From Sandaracinobacteroides sp039808025 (lineage in GTDB: Bacteria; Pseudomonadota; Alphaproteobacteria; Sphingomonadales; Sphingomonadaceae): DNA of 64,000 nt. Shown piece by piece: positions 45,796 through 55,005 of the stretch; position 1 is the stretch's first letter; the number at the start of each line of letters is the position of its first letter. The notes beneath the pieces are model-generated. The model saw only the letters and a list, made by a program, of their open reading frames with translations. It did not search any database and was not told where the DNA came from. A program made the translations under genes and the position numbers. The stretch covers positions 62,001-126,000 of the forward strand of contig JBDHSK010000007.1 in the NCBI GenBank assembly GCA_039808025.1, written 5' to 3'.

Positions 45796-47064
45796 ATGCA
45801 TGATCTGAAAGCCTTGCGCGCCGATCCGGCGGCGTTCGATGCTGCGCTTGCCCGGCGTGGCGCCCCGGCGGCGGCAGCAGCCGTACTGGAAGCCGATGCC
45901 GGCCTGCGCGCCACCCAGACGGCCCTGCAGGCGCTGCTGGCCCGACGCAACGAGGCATCGAAGGCCGTGGGGGCTGCCAAGGCCCGCCGTGAGGAGCAGG
46001 CTGCTGCGACTCTGATGGCCGAAGTGGCGTCGCTGAAAGAAGCGATTGCCGAAGCCGAGGCAACGGAACGCGCCCAACAGCAGCAGGTGCAGGCGTTGTT
46101 GGCAGCCATTCCCAACCTGCCCGATGGCGATGTGCCAGATGGCCTCGATGAATCCGGCAATCGTGAGTTGAAACGCTGGGGAGAGCCGCGCGCCCATGGC
46201 GTCGAACATGACGTGCTTGCTGTTCGCCTTGGCTGGAACCCCGATGCCGCCGCCCGTATCGCCGGGACGCGGTTTGCGGTGCTGGAGGGCCAGTTGGCGC
46301 GGCTGCACCGGGCGCTTGGCCAGTATATGCTCGACCGGCAGGTGGCGGCGGGCTGGCGCGAGACCAGCGTGCCGCTGCTGGTGCGTGACGAGGCCGTTTT
46401 CGGCACCAGCCAGTTGCCCAAATTCGCTGACGACCTGTTCCACACCACCGATGGCCGCTGGCTGATTCCGACGGCGGAAGTCAGCCTTACCAACCTGGTG
46501 CGCGAGCAGATCATCGATTCCGACCAGCTGCCGCTGCGTGTCACGGCACTGACCCCGTGCTTTCGTTCCGAGGCGGGGGCGGCGGGCAAGGATACCCGCG
46601 GGCTGATCCGCCAGCATCAGTTCGAAAAGGTGGAGCTGGTGACCATCTGCCGCCCTGAGGAGTCGGCCGCCGAGCATGAGCGCATGCTGCTTGCCGCCGA
46701 GGCCATCCTCGAGGAACTGGCGCTGCCTTACCGCCGCATGCTGCTGTGCGCGGGCGACATGGGCTTTGCCGCCCGCAAGACCTTCGACCTGGAAGTGTGG
46801 CTGCCGGGCGCTGCCACCTGGCGCGAGATCAGCTCGGTTTCCAACTGCGGTGACCTGCAGGCGCGCCGTATGGATGCACGCTTCAGGGTGCGTGGTGAAA
46901 AGGGCACGTCGTTCGTTCACACCCTGAACGGATCGGGGCTGGCGGTGGGCAGAACGCTGGTGGCGGTGCTGGAAAACCACCAGCAGCCTGATGGCGGTGT
47001 CGTCATTCCGTCACCGCTGGTTCCCTATATGGGCGGCACCACCCGACTGGAGCCGCTTTCCTGA
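45796..47064 (+). CDS. serS: Seryl-tRNA synthetase
   Basis: 422 residues. An N-terminal antiparallel coiled coil (about 25-100) grips the tRNA-Ser long arm. The class II core has TAEVSLTNLVREQ, LTPCFRSEAGAAGKDTRGLIRQHQFEKVE (motif 2), then SVSNCGDLQARRMDARFR and a motif 3 LNGSGLAVGRTLVAVLENHQ. Serine attachment to tRNA-Ser, the same tRNA family as the gene at 54270. Overlaps surE by one base (TGATG). Confidence 0.97.
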   Translation: MHDLKALRADPAAFDAALARRGAPAAAAAVLEADAGLRATQTALQALLARRNEASKAVGAAKARREEQAAATLMAEVASLKEAIAEAEATERAQQQQVQALLAAIPNLPDGDVPDGLDESGNRELKRWGEPRAHGVEHDVLAVRLGWNPDAAARIAGTRFAVLEGQLARLHRALGQYMLDRQVAAGWRETSVPLLVRDEAVFGTSQLPKFADDLFHTTDGRWLIPTAEVSLTNLVREQIIDSDQLPLRVTALTPCFRSEAGAAGKDTRGLIRQHQFEKVELVTICRPEESAAEHERMLLAAEAILEELALPYRRMLLCAGDMGFAARKTFDLEVWLPGAATWREISSVSNCGDLQARRMDARFRVRGEKGTSFVHTLNGSGLAVGRTLVAVLENHQQPDGGVVIPSPLVPYMGGTTRLEPLS

Positions 47065-47816
47065 TGCGTATCCTGCTGACCAACGACGACGGTATCAACG
47101 CCCCCGGTTTTGCCGCCCTTGAGCGTATTGCTGCCCGACTGTCTGACGACCTGTGGATGGTGGCGCCCGCCGAAGAACAGTCGGGCGCCGGTCACAGCCT
47201 TACGCTGACCCGGCCGTTGCGGGTGCGCCAGCTGGGAGACCGCCGCTTTGCCGTTGCCGGCACCCCCACGGATTCCGTGATGATGGCTCTGGGGCATCTG
47301 ATGGATGGGCTGAAGCCTGACCTGATCCTCTCGGGCGTCAATCGCGGCCCCAATCTTGCCGAGGATGTCACCTATTCGGGAACGGTTTCGGCGGCCATGG
47401 AGGGGACTCTGGCCGGAATCCGGTCCATCGCTCTGTCGCAGATGATGCTGGACTATACGGTTGGCAACGAAAGTTTCGCTCCGGCCGAGGCCATCGGCGC
47501 CGAGGTGATCGGGAAGATCGTTGCCGCCGATTGGGGCTCCGGCGTGCTTGTGAACGTCAATTTTCCCGGAACCGCGCCCAAGGGGGTCAGAGTGACCGAG
47601 CAGGGATTTCGCGACTACGGCCATATCCGTATCGATGCCCGCGTCGATCCGCGCGGCTTTCCCTATTACTGGTTCGGCTATGGCCGTGAAGTGGAAACCC
47701 CGGCGCACCGCACGGATCTGGAGGCGGTGCGCGGCGGCTATGTCTCGGTGACACCCCTTCACCTCGATCTGACCCATAGGGCGTCGCTGGCGTCGCTTCG
47801 CGAACATCTGGAATGA
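47064..47816 (+). CDS. surE: 5'/3'-nucleotidase SurE
   Basis: 250 residues. The metal site LTNDDGINAPG at the N-terminus is diagnostic; a second block VAPAEEQSGAGHSLTL and LSGVNRGPNLAEDVTYSGTVSAAMEG complete the active site. It dephosphorylates nucleoside monophosphates and is linked to stationary-phase survival. Coupled to serS. In many proteobacteria pcm and rpoS follow, but here a zinc-finger ORF does. Confidence 0.96.
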   Translation: MRILLTNDDGINAPGFAALERIAARLSDDLWMVAPAEEQSGAGHSLTLTRPLRVRQLGDRRFAVAGTPTDSVMMALGHLMDGLKPDLILSGVNRGPNLAEDVTYSGTVSAAMEGTLAGIRSIALSQMMLDYTVGNESFAPAEAIGAEVIGKIVAADWGSGVLVNVNFPGTAPKGVRVTEQGFRDYGHIRIDARVDPRGFPYYWFGYGREVETPAHRTDLEAVRGGYVSVTPLHLDLTHRASLASLREHLE

Positions 47817-47877
47817 ACGCCTGCCAGCGGCAAAATCGCCCCTTCCGCCTTGTTGCGGCCCAAGCTATCAGGAAGCC

Positions 47878-48066
47878 ATGACGAGCATCCCGCCCCCGCC
47901 TGAAACCACAGTCGTCCACAGCCGCCGTGTTGCCTGCGATGGCGAACAGGGCGCCCTTGGCCATCCTCGCATCTATCTGCAGATCGACGAGCGCGACTAT
48001 GTAGACTGCCCTTATTGCGATCGCCGCTTCGTTCTGGACGGCGAAGACTCCGATGGGCATCACTAG
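47878..48066 (+). CDS. Small zinc-finger protein (CHCC type)
   Basis: 62 residues. The pattern VACDGEQGALGHPRIYLQIDERDYVDCPYCDRRFVL gives Cys-His-Cys-Cys zinc ligands, the zf-CHCC family related to mitochondrial complex I accessory NDUFS6. A role in complex I assembly is suggested by the family. ATG 47878 follows AGGAAGCC. 61 nt after surE and 9 nt before the asparaginase, so all three may be one transcript. Confidence 0.85.
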   Translation: MTSIPPPPETTVVHSRRVACDGEQGALGHPRIYLQIDERDYVDCPYCDRRFVLDGEDSDGHH

Positions 48067-48075
48067 GCGCTGATC

Positions 48076-49059
48076 ATGGCGGAGGCCGCCAGCACCCGTA
48101 TCGGGCTCTTCGCCACTGGCGGCACCATCGCGATGGAGGCCGATACCCAGGGCGAAGGAGCGGTTCCGCGCTATGGCGCCAGCGCCATTGCCGCCACCGC
48201 GCCCGGTCTTGTCGGCTTGACGGTGGAACCGCGTGACCTGTTCCGCAAACCCTCGGCCAGCATGACGCTTGCAGATGTGGGGCTGATCGCTGACGCCGTG
48301 CGCAAGGGCTTTGCCGACGGGCTGGGTGGCGTGGTCATCACCCACGGCACCGACACCATCGAGGAAACCGCCTTCGCGCTGGCGCTGCTGCTCGACGGTA
48401 CCGGCCCGGTTGTGCTGACCGGGGCGATGCGCAACCCGCAGGCAGCCGGGGCCGATGGACCGGCCAACCTCGCCGATGCCATCCGGGTGGCGGGAAGCCC
48501 GCTCTCCGCCGGTCATGGGCCGATGCTGGTGATGAACGCCGAGATTCACGCAGCCCATCTGGTGCGCAAGGTGCATTCCAGCCGGGTGGATGCCTTTTCC
48601 TCGGAACCCTATGGCCCGCTTGGTCGGGTGGTTGAATCGCAGGTGCAGTTCGAGATGCGCGCCATTGGCCGCCCGCCACACCTTCAGCTGGGGCCGGTGG
48701 TTCCCGCCGTTCCCATCATCGAGGTGGGCATGGACCTTGAGCCCGAAACCATTGCTGCCTTTTCGGGCGCCGCGATCGGCGGGCTGATCATTGCCGGGGT
48801 GGGCGGCGGGCATGTGTCGGCGCGCTCGGCCGAGGCTATCGGCCGGCTTGCCGAACGAATTCCAGTGGTGCTGACCAGCCGGGTGGGCATGGGCGGGGCG
48901 TTGCGCGCCAGCTATGCCTATGAAGGCAGCGAGATCGATCTTGCGCATCGCGGGTTGCTGAACGGCGGCCGCTGGCAGCCGGCCCAGGCGCGGATCCTGT
49001 TGCAGCTGGCGCTTTCCAGCGGGATGAAGCGGCAGCAGATCGCCGCGCTGTTTTCCTGA
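48076..49059 (+). CDS. L-asparaginase (type I/II-like)
   Basis: 327 residues. Two threonine-containing active-site motifs are visible: FATGGTIAME near the N-terminus and VITHGTDTIEETAF. Then LTGAMRNPQAAGADGPANLADA, GVGGGHVS and the C-terminal region. It hydrolyses asparagine to aspartate and ammonia. No signal peptide, so cytosolic. ATG 48076 has a weak ribosome site and follows the zinc-finger stop closely. Confidence 0.9.
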   Translation: MAEAASTRIGLFATGGTIAMEADTQGEGAVPRYGASAIAATAPGLVGLTVEPRDLFRKPSASMTLADVGLIADAVRKGFADGLGGVVITHGTDTIEETAFALALLLDGTGPVVLTGAMRNPQAAGADGPANLADAIRVAGSPLSAGHGPMLVMNAEIHAAHLVRKVHSSRVDAFSSEPYGPLGRVVESQVQFEMRAIGRPPHLQLGPVVPAVPIIEVGMDLEPETIAAFSGAAIGGLIIAGVGGGHVSARSAEAIGRLAERIPVVLTSRVGMGGALRASYAYEGSEIDLAHRGLLNGGRWQPAQARILLQLALSSGMKRQQIAALFS

Positions 49060-49123
49060 TCTGCCAGCCTGTCGCCTTGGCCTGACGGGCAGAAGCCACA
49101 GCCGGATTTTTCCTGCCCAACTA

Positions 49124-49145
49124 GCAATACAATGATTGATATTGC
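49124..49145. promoter_or_regulatory. Inverted repeat upstream of the TonB-dependent receptor
   Basis: GCAATA / TATTGC arms separated by 10 nt, with a nested CAAT/ATTG, in an AT-rich patch 46 nt before the receptor start. Its position fits an operator, perhaps of a Fur-family iron or zinc regulator. Unproven. Confidence 0.3.
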
Positions 49146-49190
49146 GACTGACTCACATTAACAACGGCGCGGAAACTCAAGGAGAACCCG

Positions 49191-51269
49191 GTGCCTTCCA
49201 TCTCTGCCCTTCGCTCGTCCGTTGCCATCGTTGCATTCTCCGCAGTCTTCACCGTCTCCGGCGCCCGGGCGCAATCGGCGCCTGCCATCGATGGTGATCT
49301 TTCCGGCCCTTCCGATATCGTCGTCACCGCATCCGGTTACGAGCAGCGTATAGCCGAGGCGCCGGCCAGCATCTCGATCCTCACGCACGAGGAGCTGGAG
49401 AAGCGCCCCTATGTCTCGCTTCGCGATGCCGTGCGCAACGTCGAGGGGGTGAGTGTGATCGGCTATGACCCCAATGACACCGATATCGTCATTCGCGGCA
49501 TGCCTGGCGAATATACGCTCATCATGCTGAATGGCCGGCGGCAAACCACCCGCGAAACCATGAACCGCGGTACCGGCGGTGTGCAGGCCAACCTGTTGCC
49601 GCCGCTGGCGGCGATCGAGCGGATCGAGGTGGTGCGTGGCCCGATGTCGTCGCTTTATGGGTCGGATGCGATGGGCGGCGTGATCAATGTCATCACACGC
49701 AAGGTGCCCGACCGGTTCAGCGCCTCGGCGACCGTTGGCGGAATCATCCAGGAGGATTCCCGCTATGGCAACACCCTGCTCGGCAATTTCTGGGTAGGCG
49801 CGCCGCTGGCTTCCGACACCATCGGCGTGCAGGTTTACGGCGGACTCAATGACCGTCAGGAAGACCGGATCTACTTCGACAAGGCGCAGACCGGCGGCAG
49901 CAACCGCATTCAGGATCGCAACATCAACGGCAAGCTGGGCGCGATCATCGCCGAGGGGCACGACCTGTCGCTGGAAGGTGGTTTCAATTATCTCGACTAT
50001 CTCGAGACTCCGGGCAAATCGGGTGCCGTCAACCGGGCCCTGCTGGAACAGCAGCACCGCCGCAACTATCAGGCCCTCACCTATAATGGTGACTTCGATG
50101 GTTTCATCGCCCGCGCCTCGGCCTATCGGGAACAGGAGGATTACAAGACGATCGAAAATGGCGAGACGGTCACCAACCCGAACCTGGTGAACTGGACTGT
50201 CGACGCCACGTTGAGCATGCCGCTGTTTGACTGGAACCGCCTGACGCTGGGCGGCCAGTATATTCACACCAGGGTTACGGGCATCGGCAATCAGGACAGG
50301 GTGCCCGGTTACGAGAACACCAACGAGGCCACGCGCAAATCATGGGCGCTGTTCGTGGAAGACCAGCTGAAGCCGGTGGATGGCCTGACAGTGACGGGAG
50401 GTGCCCGTGTTGACCATTCGGATCAGTTCGGCTCCCATTTCACGCCGCGCATCTATGCGAACTATTCACTTACCCCGCAAATCGCCATTCGTGGCGGCAT
50501 TGCCCGCGGGTTCAAGGCGCCGACCATCCGTCAGAGCAACCCCGACTATTGCATGACCACCGGCGGTGGTGACCTGCCGCGCGGCCCTCTGTGCGGGAAC
50601 CCCGATCTGAAGCCTGAAGTCAGCACCACCAAGGAAATCGGGCTGCGTTACGATGGCGACAACAAACTGGGGTTCGGAATCACCCTGTTTCACACCAGTT
50701 TCCGCAACAAGGTCGTCAGTTTCATTACCGACGAAGTTGATCCTGTTGATCCGCGACGGCCGCTTTATGTGTACGACAACGTCGAGCGCGTGGTGATCAA
50801 GGGCGTGGAACTGACGGGGGCGCTGCCGATCACCCCGTCTCTGCTGCTGAGCGCCAATTATACCCTCACCGATTCCCGGCGCGAAGGCGGCGGCGAACCG
50901 GCGTTCGACGGCAGCTCTCTCGATGGCAAGCCGCTCGACAAGACACCCAAGCACATGGCCAATTTCCGTCTCGACTGGCAGGCGGCCGACTGGCTCGAGG
51001 CATATGTGCTGGGCTTCTATAGCGGCAGGCAATATTTCAGCGGCTTCCGTAACGGCGCCATGAAAACCAGAAGCCGCCCCGCCAGCACCACCTTTGATCT
51101 TGGGATCACTATGCGCCTGCATGAGAATCTGTCGCTGAAGGCGGCCGTTCTCAACCTCACCAACAAGATGGTGCCGGTTGACAACCGTGGCCGGTTCGAG
51201 GGACTTGATGGCAACTGGATGCTCGACGAGGGCCGGCGCTATTGGCTGACGGCAACCTTCACCTACTGA
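49191..51269 (+). CDS. TonB-dependent outer-membrane receptor
   Basis: 692 residues. Signal peptide (VPSISALRSSVAIVAFSAVFTVSGARAQ), TonB-box-like DIVVTASGYEQRIAEAPASISILT, plug domain with ERIEVVRGPMSSLYGSDAMGGVINVITRK, and a C-terminal 22-strand barrel ending in the typical aromatic LTATFTY. It resembles the FepA/CirA siderophore group. The plug-domain signature is intact. GTG 49191 has AAGGAG 6 nt upstream. Substrate is unknown, and no siderophore or ABC gene is adjacent. Confidence 0.93.
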   Translation: MPSISALRSSVAIVAFSAVFTVSGARAQSAPAIDGDLSGPSDIVVTASGYEQRIAEAPASISILTHEELEKRPYVSLRDAVRNVEGVSVIGYDPNDTDIVIRGMPGEYTLIMLNGRRQTTRETMNRGTGGVQANLLPPLAAIERIEVVRGPMSSLYGSDAMGGVINVITRKVPDRFSASATVGGIIQEDSRYGNTLLGNFWVGAPLASDTIGVQVYGGLNDRQEDRIYFDKAQTGGSNRIQDRNINGKLGAIIAEGHDLSLEGGFNYLDYLETPGKSGAVNRALLEQQHRRNYQALTYNGDFDGFIARASAYREQEDYKTIENGETVTNPNLVNWTVDATLSMPLFDWNRLTLGGQYIHTRVTGIGNQDRVPGYENTNEATRKSWALFVEDQLKPVDGLTVTGGARVDHSDQFGSHFTPRIYANYSLTPQIAIRGGIARGFKAPTIRQSNPDYCMTTGGGDLPRGPLCGNPDLKPEVSTTKEIGLRYDGDNKLGFGITLFHTSFRNKVVSFITDEVDPVDPRRPLYVYDNVERVVIKGVELTGALPITPSLLLSANYTLTDSRREGGGEPAFDGSSLDGKPLDKTPKHMANFRLDWQAADWLEAYVLGFYSGRQYFSGFRNGAMKTRSRPASTTFDLGITMRLHENLSLKAAVLNLTNKMVPVDNRGRFEGLDGNWMLDEGRRYWLTATFTY

Positions 51270-51332
51270 CCAGAGTCTGCTGACCGGGGACGGATCGGGC
51301 AACTGTCGGCTTCGGGCCGGAACGCCTGCAGG

Positions 51333-52544
51333 TCACCCCTGACGGGGAAAGCCATCGCGGGCGATGCGCATCAGCACGAGGGCCGCCAGTTCGGCGCGCT
51401 CCTTCAGGCTCTCAACGATCAGATATTCGTCTGAGGAGTGGATGGCGCCGCCCCGCACCCCCAGGGTATCGACCACCGCGAGCCCGGTTGCCGCAAGGTT
51501 GTTGCCGTCGCACACGCCGCCGGCATCACGCCAGCCGATGGCGAGACCCAGTGCCGCCCCGGCGTCACGCACCAGATGGAACAGCCTGAGCTGGTTGGCA
51601 TCGAGCGGTTTGGGCGGCCGGGCGAAAGTGCCGTGGCGGTGGATGTCAACCTCGTGTTTCGCTGCAACCTCGGCAATGGCAGCATCTATCGCCGCGTCGG
51701 CCTGCTTCTGGGCGGCAAGGGTGGCGGGGCGCATGTTGAAGCGCAGCACGGCGCAATCGGGCACGATGTTGTTGGGGCCGCCGCCATCGATCTTCGCCAC
51801 ATTCACCTTGAGATCGCTGGCCACCAGCGCCGCCAGCCGTAGCGCCAGATCGGCAGCGGCAATGATGGCGTTGCGGCCCTTCTCCGGCTCGCGCCCGGCA
51901 TGGGCGGCCCGCCCCCTGACATGCACCGAGAAATTGCCACTGCCCGGCCGCCCTCCCGCCAGGGTGCCATCGGCCAGCGCCGGTTCAAAGGTCAGCCCGG
52001 CCTGTACCCGTCCGGCGCATTCCGCCAGCAGCGGCGCCGAACCGGGCGACGACACCTCCTCGTCGGCGTTCAGTACCACCTCATAGCCAAGACGTGACGC
52101 AAACGGGCTGCGCTCGATCGCCTGCAAGGCTGCCAGCATGACAGCGATGCCGCCCTTCATGTCAGTAACGCCCGGCCCGTTCAGCGTGCCCCCGTCCAGC
52201 CATTGCAGCGTCTGGAACGGGTGGTCAGCCCCGAAGACGGTATCATAATGGCCGGTCAGCAACACGCGGCAGGGGGCGTCGGGCCGCACCGACAGATGCA
52301 GATTGTCGCCATGGGGAAGGGGGGCAACCGTACCATCGCCCAGCATCTGGGTGGCGTCGGCAGGCGGGCGCCTTATAACCGGCGCCAGGCATGAAAAGGC
52401 TTCGGTCAGCTGGTCAGCCATGGCGGCAAGGCCGGGCAGGTTGCGGCTTCCGGAATTGATGGCAGACCAGCGTTCCACCTGTTGCAGCATGGCGGACTGA
52501 TCGATGCCGGCAAGGGCGGCGCGTTCGCTGTCAGACAGGCTCAT
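51333..52544 (-). CDS. M20-family metallopeptidase (carboxypeptidase G2-like)
   Basis: 403 residues. Zinc ligands and catalytic residues are in LLTGHYDTVFGADHPF, GPGVTDMKGGIAVMLAAL, NADEEVSSPGSAPLLAE and VCDGNNLAATGLAVVDTLGVRGGAIHSSDEYL. The dimerisation lid has VHVRGRAAHAGREPEKGRNAI. Likely removes amino acids from amides or acyl groups; no signal peptide. It overlaps the next ThDP enzyme gene by 4 nt (ATGA). Confidence 0.88.
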   Translation of the reverse strand: MSLSDSERAALAGIDQSAMLQQVERWSAINSGSRNLPGLAAMADQLTEAFSCLAPVIRRPPADATQMLGDGTVAPLPHGDNLHLSVRPDAPCRVLLTGHYDTVFGADHPFQTLQWLDGGTLNGPGVTDMKGGIAVMLAALQAIERSPFASRLGYEVVLNADEEVSSPGSAPLLAECAGRVQAGLTFEPALADGTLAGGRPGSGNFSVHVRGRAAHAGREPEKGRNAIIAAADLALRLAALVASDLKVNVAKIDGGGPNNIVPDCAVLRFNMRPATLAAQKQADAAIDAAIAEVAAKHEVDIHRHGTFARPPKPLDANQLRLFHLVRDAGAALGLAIGWRDAGGVCDGNNLAATGLAVVDTLGVRGGAIHSSDEYLIVESLKERAELAALVLMRIARDGFPRQG

Positions 52545-54190
52545 TGGCCGTCAGCCAGCCGCTTGCCCGGCGAAATCTCCTGCCGGTCGACCAGCACATG
52601 GATAAGCGCTGGCTTGCCCAGCGACCGCGCCAGCGCCGGGGCGAATGCGGCAGTATCGCGCACCGTTTCGCCATGCAGCCCGAAGCTTCTGGCAAGGGCG
52701 GCAAAATCCGGGTTGGAGAGGGCAGTGCCGCTCTGGCGGCCGGGGAAATCGCGGGCCTGATGCATGCGGATGGTGCCGAACTGGCCGTTGTCCATGACGA
52801 TGAACAACGGTTTTACCCCTTCATGTACCACGGTGGCGAGGTCACCCACACTCATGAGGAAATCGCCATCGCCTGCCAGCACCACCACCTGCCGCCCGGG
52901 ATGGAGGATGGCGGCGGCGATCCCCGCTGGCACGCCATAGCCCATGGCCCCCGAGGTAGGGGCCAACTGGGTGTGCAACTGCCGGTGCAGGTGAAAACGA
53001 TGCAGCCATGCGGCGAAGTTGCCAGCCCCGTTGCAATAGATGGTGTCGGCCGGCAGCTCTGAAATGGCAGCGATCACTGCGGCCGGGTTTACTCCGGCGG
53101 CAACCGTTGTTGGTTGCACCCAGGCCTTGTGCAGGGCTGCCAGTTCAGCAACCCATGGCCCGGCCGGGCGGCCCGGCAGGGCGGCAAGCGCCTGCATTGC
53201 CGGGCCGATGGCAGCGTGAATGGCAAGGCGGGGCTGCCACACCCGGCCCAGCGCTTCAGGGTCGGCGCAGATGTGCACCAGGGCACGGCTGGCGAAATCC
53301 TGATCGATCAGCGAGTAGCCAAGCGTGGCGTTTTCGGTCAGCCGGGCGCCTGCCACCAGCAGCAGATCAGCGCGTTTCACTGCCTGCACCAGCGCCGGGT
53401 TGGCCCCAAGCCCCAGTTCCCCGGCATACTGGGGGTGGCGATTGTCGAACCGGTCTTTGCGGCGCCAGCTGGTAACAACGGGCAGGCCCAGATGCTCGGC
53501 CACCTGCCGGGCAAGGGTGAAATCAGCGGCACTCCAGCATGGCCCGCCCAGCATCAGCACCGGCCGCTCAGCCTGTTGCAGCAGCTGTTGCAGTTCGGAA
53601 AGGGCCGACGACGCCGGGGCAGGCGGCGTAATGGTGGCGGGTGGCGTGGCAGGCCCCGCACTGGCGGCCATCAGCCGGTCATCGGGAAGTTCGATCACCA
53701 CTGGCCCGGGCCGGCCGGAAAGGGCGCAGCTGATTGCCGCTGCGATCTGTTCGCCAACACGATCGCTTTCATTCAGGCGCACCACCCGCTTGGCGATCTT
53801 GCCGAACATCTGGCCATAATCCACCTCCTGAAAGGCTTCGCGGCCGGTCATGTCTTCACCCACCTGGCCAACGAACAGCAGCATGGGGGTAGAATCCTGC
53901 TGGGCGGTGTGCAGGCCGATGGCGGCATGCGAAGCGCCGGGGCCGCGTGTCACCATCACCACGCCGGGCGCCTGGCCCAGCTTGGCGGCGGCATCGGCCA
54001 TGTTGGCGGCGGCAGCTTCGTGCCGGCAGGTTACCAGCCGGATCCGGTCTCGGGCATCATACAGGGCGTCGAGAAGGGGCAGATAGGATTCGCCGGGAAC
54101 TGCAAACACATGGCTGATATTGGCGGCGGCCAACGCTTCGACGATACGGACGGCGACGGTGGCGGCGGGTTTGACAGGCTCTTCGTGCAT
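52541..54190 (-). CDS. Thiamine-diphosphate-dependent enzyme, acetolactate synthase-like
   Basis: 549 residues with three domains. The ThDP-activating Glu is in LVTCRHEAAAANMADAAAKLG. The cofactor motif is LAGDGDFLMSVGDLATVVHEGVKPLFIVMDNGQFGTIR (GDG...N). The middle domain is ALS-like. It lacks an ilvN partner, so it is probably not the biosynthetic AHAS but a 2-oxo-acid decarboxylase or synthase of unknown substrate. Coupled to the M20 peptidase downstream. ATG 54190 is the first gene before the tRNA and island. Confidence 0.82.
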   Translation of the reverse strand: MHEEPVKPAATVAVRIVEALAAANISHVFAVPGESYLPLLDALYDARDRIRLVTCRHEAAAANMADAAAKLGQAPGVVMVTRGPGASHAAIGLHTAQQDSTPMLLFVGQVGEDMTGREAFQEVDYGQMFGKIAKRVVRLNESDRVGEQIAAAISCALSGRPGPVVIELPDDRLMAASAGPATPPATITPPAPASSALSELQQLLQQAERPVLMLGGPCWSAADFTLARQVAEHLGLPVVTSWRRKDRFDNRHPQYAGELGLGANPALVQAVKRADLLLVAGARLTENATLGYSLIDQDFASRALVHICADPEALGRVWQPRLAIHAAIGPAMQALAALPGRPAGPWVAELAALHKAWVQPTTVAAGVNPAAVIAAISELPADTIYCNGAGNFAAWLHRFHLHRQLHTQLAPTSGAMGYGVPAGIAAAILHPGRQVVVLAGDGDFLMSVGDLATVVHEGVKPLFIVMDNGQFGTIRMHQARDFPGRQSGTALSNPDFAALARSFGLHGETVRDTAAFAPALARSLGKPALIHVLVDRQEISPGKRLADGQ

Positions 54191-54269
54191 GGTTTCATGG
54201 GAAGCCGGGGCGGGCTGGATGTCAACACCCTTGCCCGAGCGGTTGGTGGCTGCTAGTGCCCGCCCCTTC

Positions 54270-54360
54270 GGATGGGTGGCCGAGTGGTCGAAGGCGCACG
54301 CCTGGAAAGTGTGTATAGGTCAAAAGCCTATCGTGGGTTCGAATCCCACCCCATCCGCCA
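54270..54360 (+). tRNA. tRNA-Ser (anticodon GGA)
   Basis: Acceptor GGATGGG pairs with CCCATCC, then discriminator G and encoded CCA at 54358-54360. D-arm GGCCGAGTGGTCGAAGGC. Anticodon loop CTGGAAA flanked by GCACG and GTGTG, hence GGA (Ser). The long variable arm TATAGGTCAAAAGCCTATC is typical of class II tRNAs. T-arm is GTGGG-TTCGAAT-CCCAC. The island starts right after it, so its 3' part is the probable attachment site. Confidence 0.95.
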
Positions 54361-54930
54361 CTTCAGTCCCTGAGTGGGCACTGAGTTTACGCCACTTCCC
54401 GCCACAAGCGTCTGTAGCAGCCGGGACTTCGATCCCATGATGCGGACTTCGCCCTCGGCGACCTCGACGCGCTGGGCAAGCGCGCGCAGGTGGTCGCGGC
54501 GGTAGCCGCCGCTTTCCAGCCGGATACGGTTGCGGGCTGTCGCGGCAAACTTGCACAGCATCTGCGACGTGACCGCCTTCTGCCCGGAGTTTTGAAGCAT
54601 GGCCTGCGCGCGCTCGGCGTCCGCTTTGGCCAGATCGCGGATGGCCTTGAGGCCATCGATGCGATCTTTCAACGCGGGATCGTCCAGATCGGCCACGCCC
54701 GCCTCGATAGCGTCATACAGCCGCTTGAGGCGCAACTCCGATTCGGCTGAGCGCTTGTTCAACTCGGCGATATGCTCGCGTCGGCGCTCTGCGTGTACTT
54801 CCCTCCGATCGAGCGCGGCGGCAAGGACGGTTTCCAGCCGCTCGGGCTGGAGAAGCTGGCCTTCAAGGTGGTCGGCGACCACATCGTTCAGCTTCTCCAT
54901 CGGCACGGCAATGCCCGCGCAGGCGGTCAT
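54328..54930 (-). pseudogene. Large serine recombinase, C-terminal remnant
   Basis: About 200 residues survive: end of the zinc-ribbon region (ACAGIAVPMEKLNDVVADHLEG), a coiled coil (LDRREVHAERRREHIAELNKRSAESELRLKRLYDAIEAGVADLDDP), and a conserved end (RRDHLRALAQRVEVAEGEVRIMGSKSRLLQTLVA). The catalytic N-terminal resolvase domain is missing; upstream sequence becomes non-homologous before the IS end. The frame runs into the antisense tRNA and stops at 54328, a layout seen when such recombinases integrate at a tRNA. Not functional. Confidence 0.8.
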
Positions 54931-55005
54931 GCCCGTGCCCGCCGCTGACAAGGAGGCGGCGGCCGGGCTAGGATGAGAGCCGCCCCATACTCGTATCTCA
55001 GGCTT

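Noticed and set aside
52541..54190. Naming the ThDP enzyme ilvB
   Set aside because: No small regulatory subunit and no other branched-chain gene nearby; only the family can be stated.
54320..54556. Short ORF across the tRNA reading VGFEPTIGF
   Set aside because: Translation of the antisense of tRNA-Ser; such peptides are known annotation artefacts.
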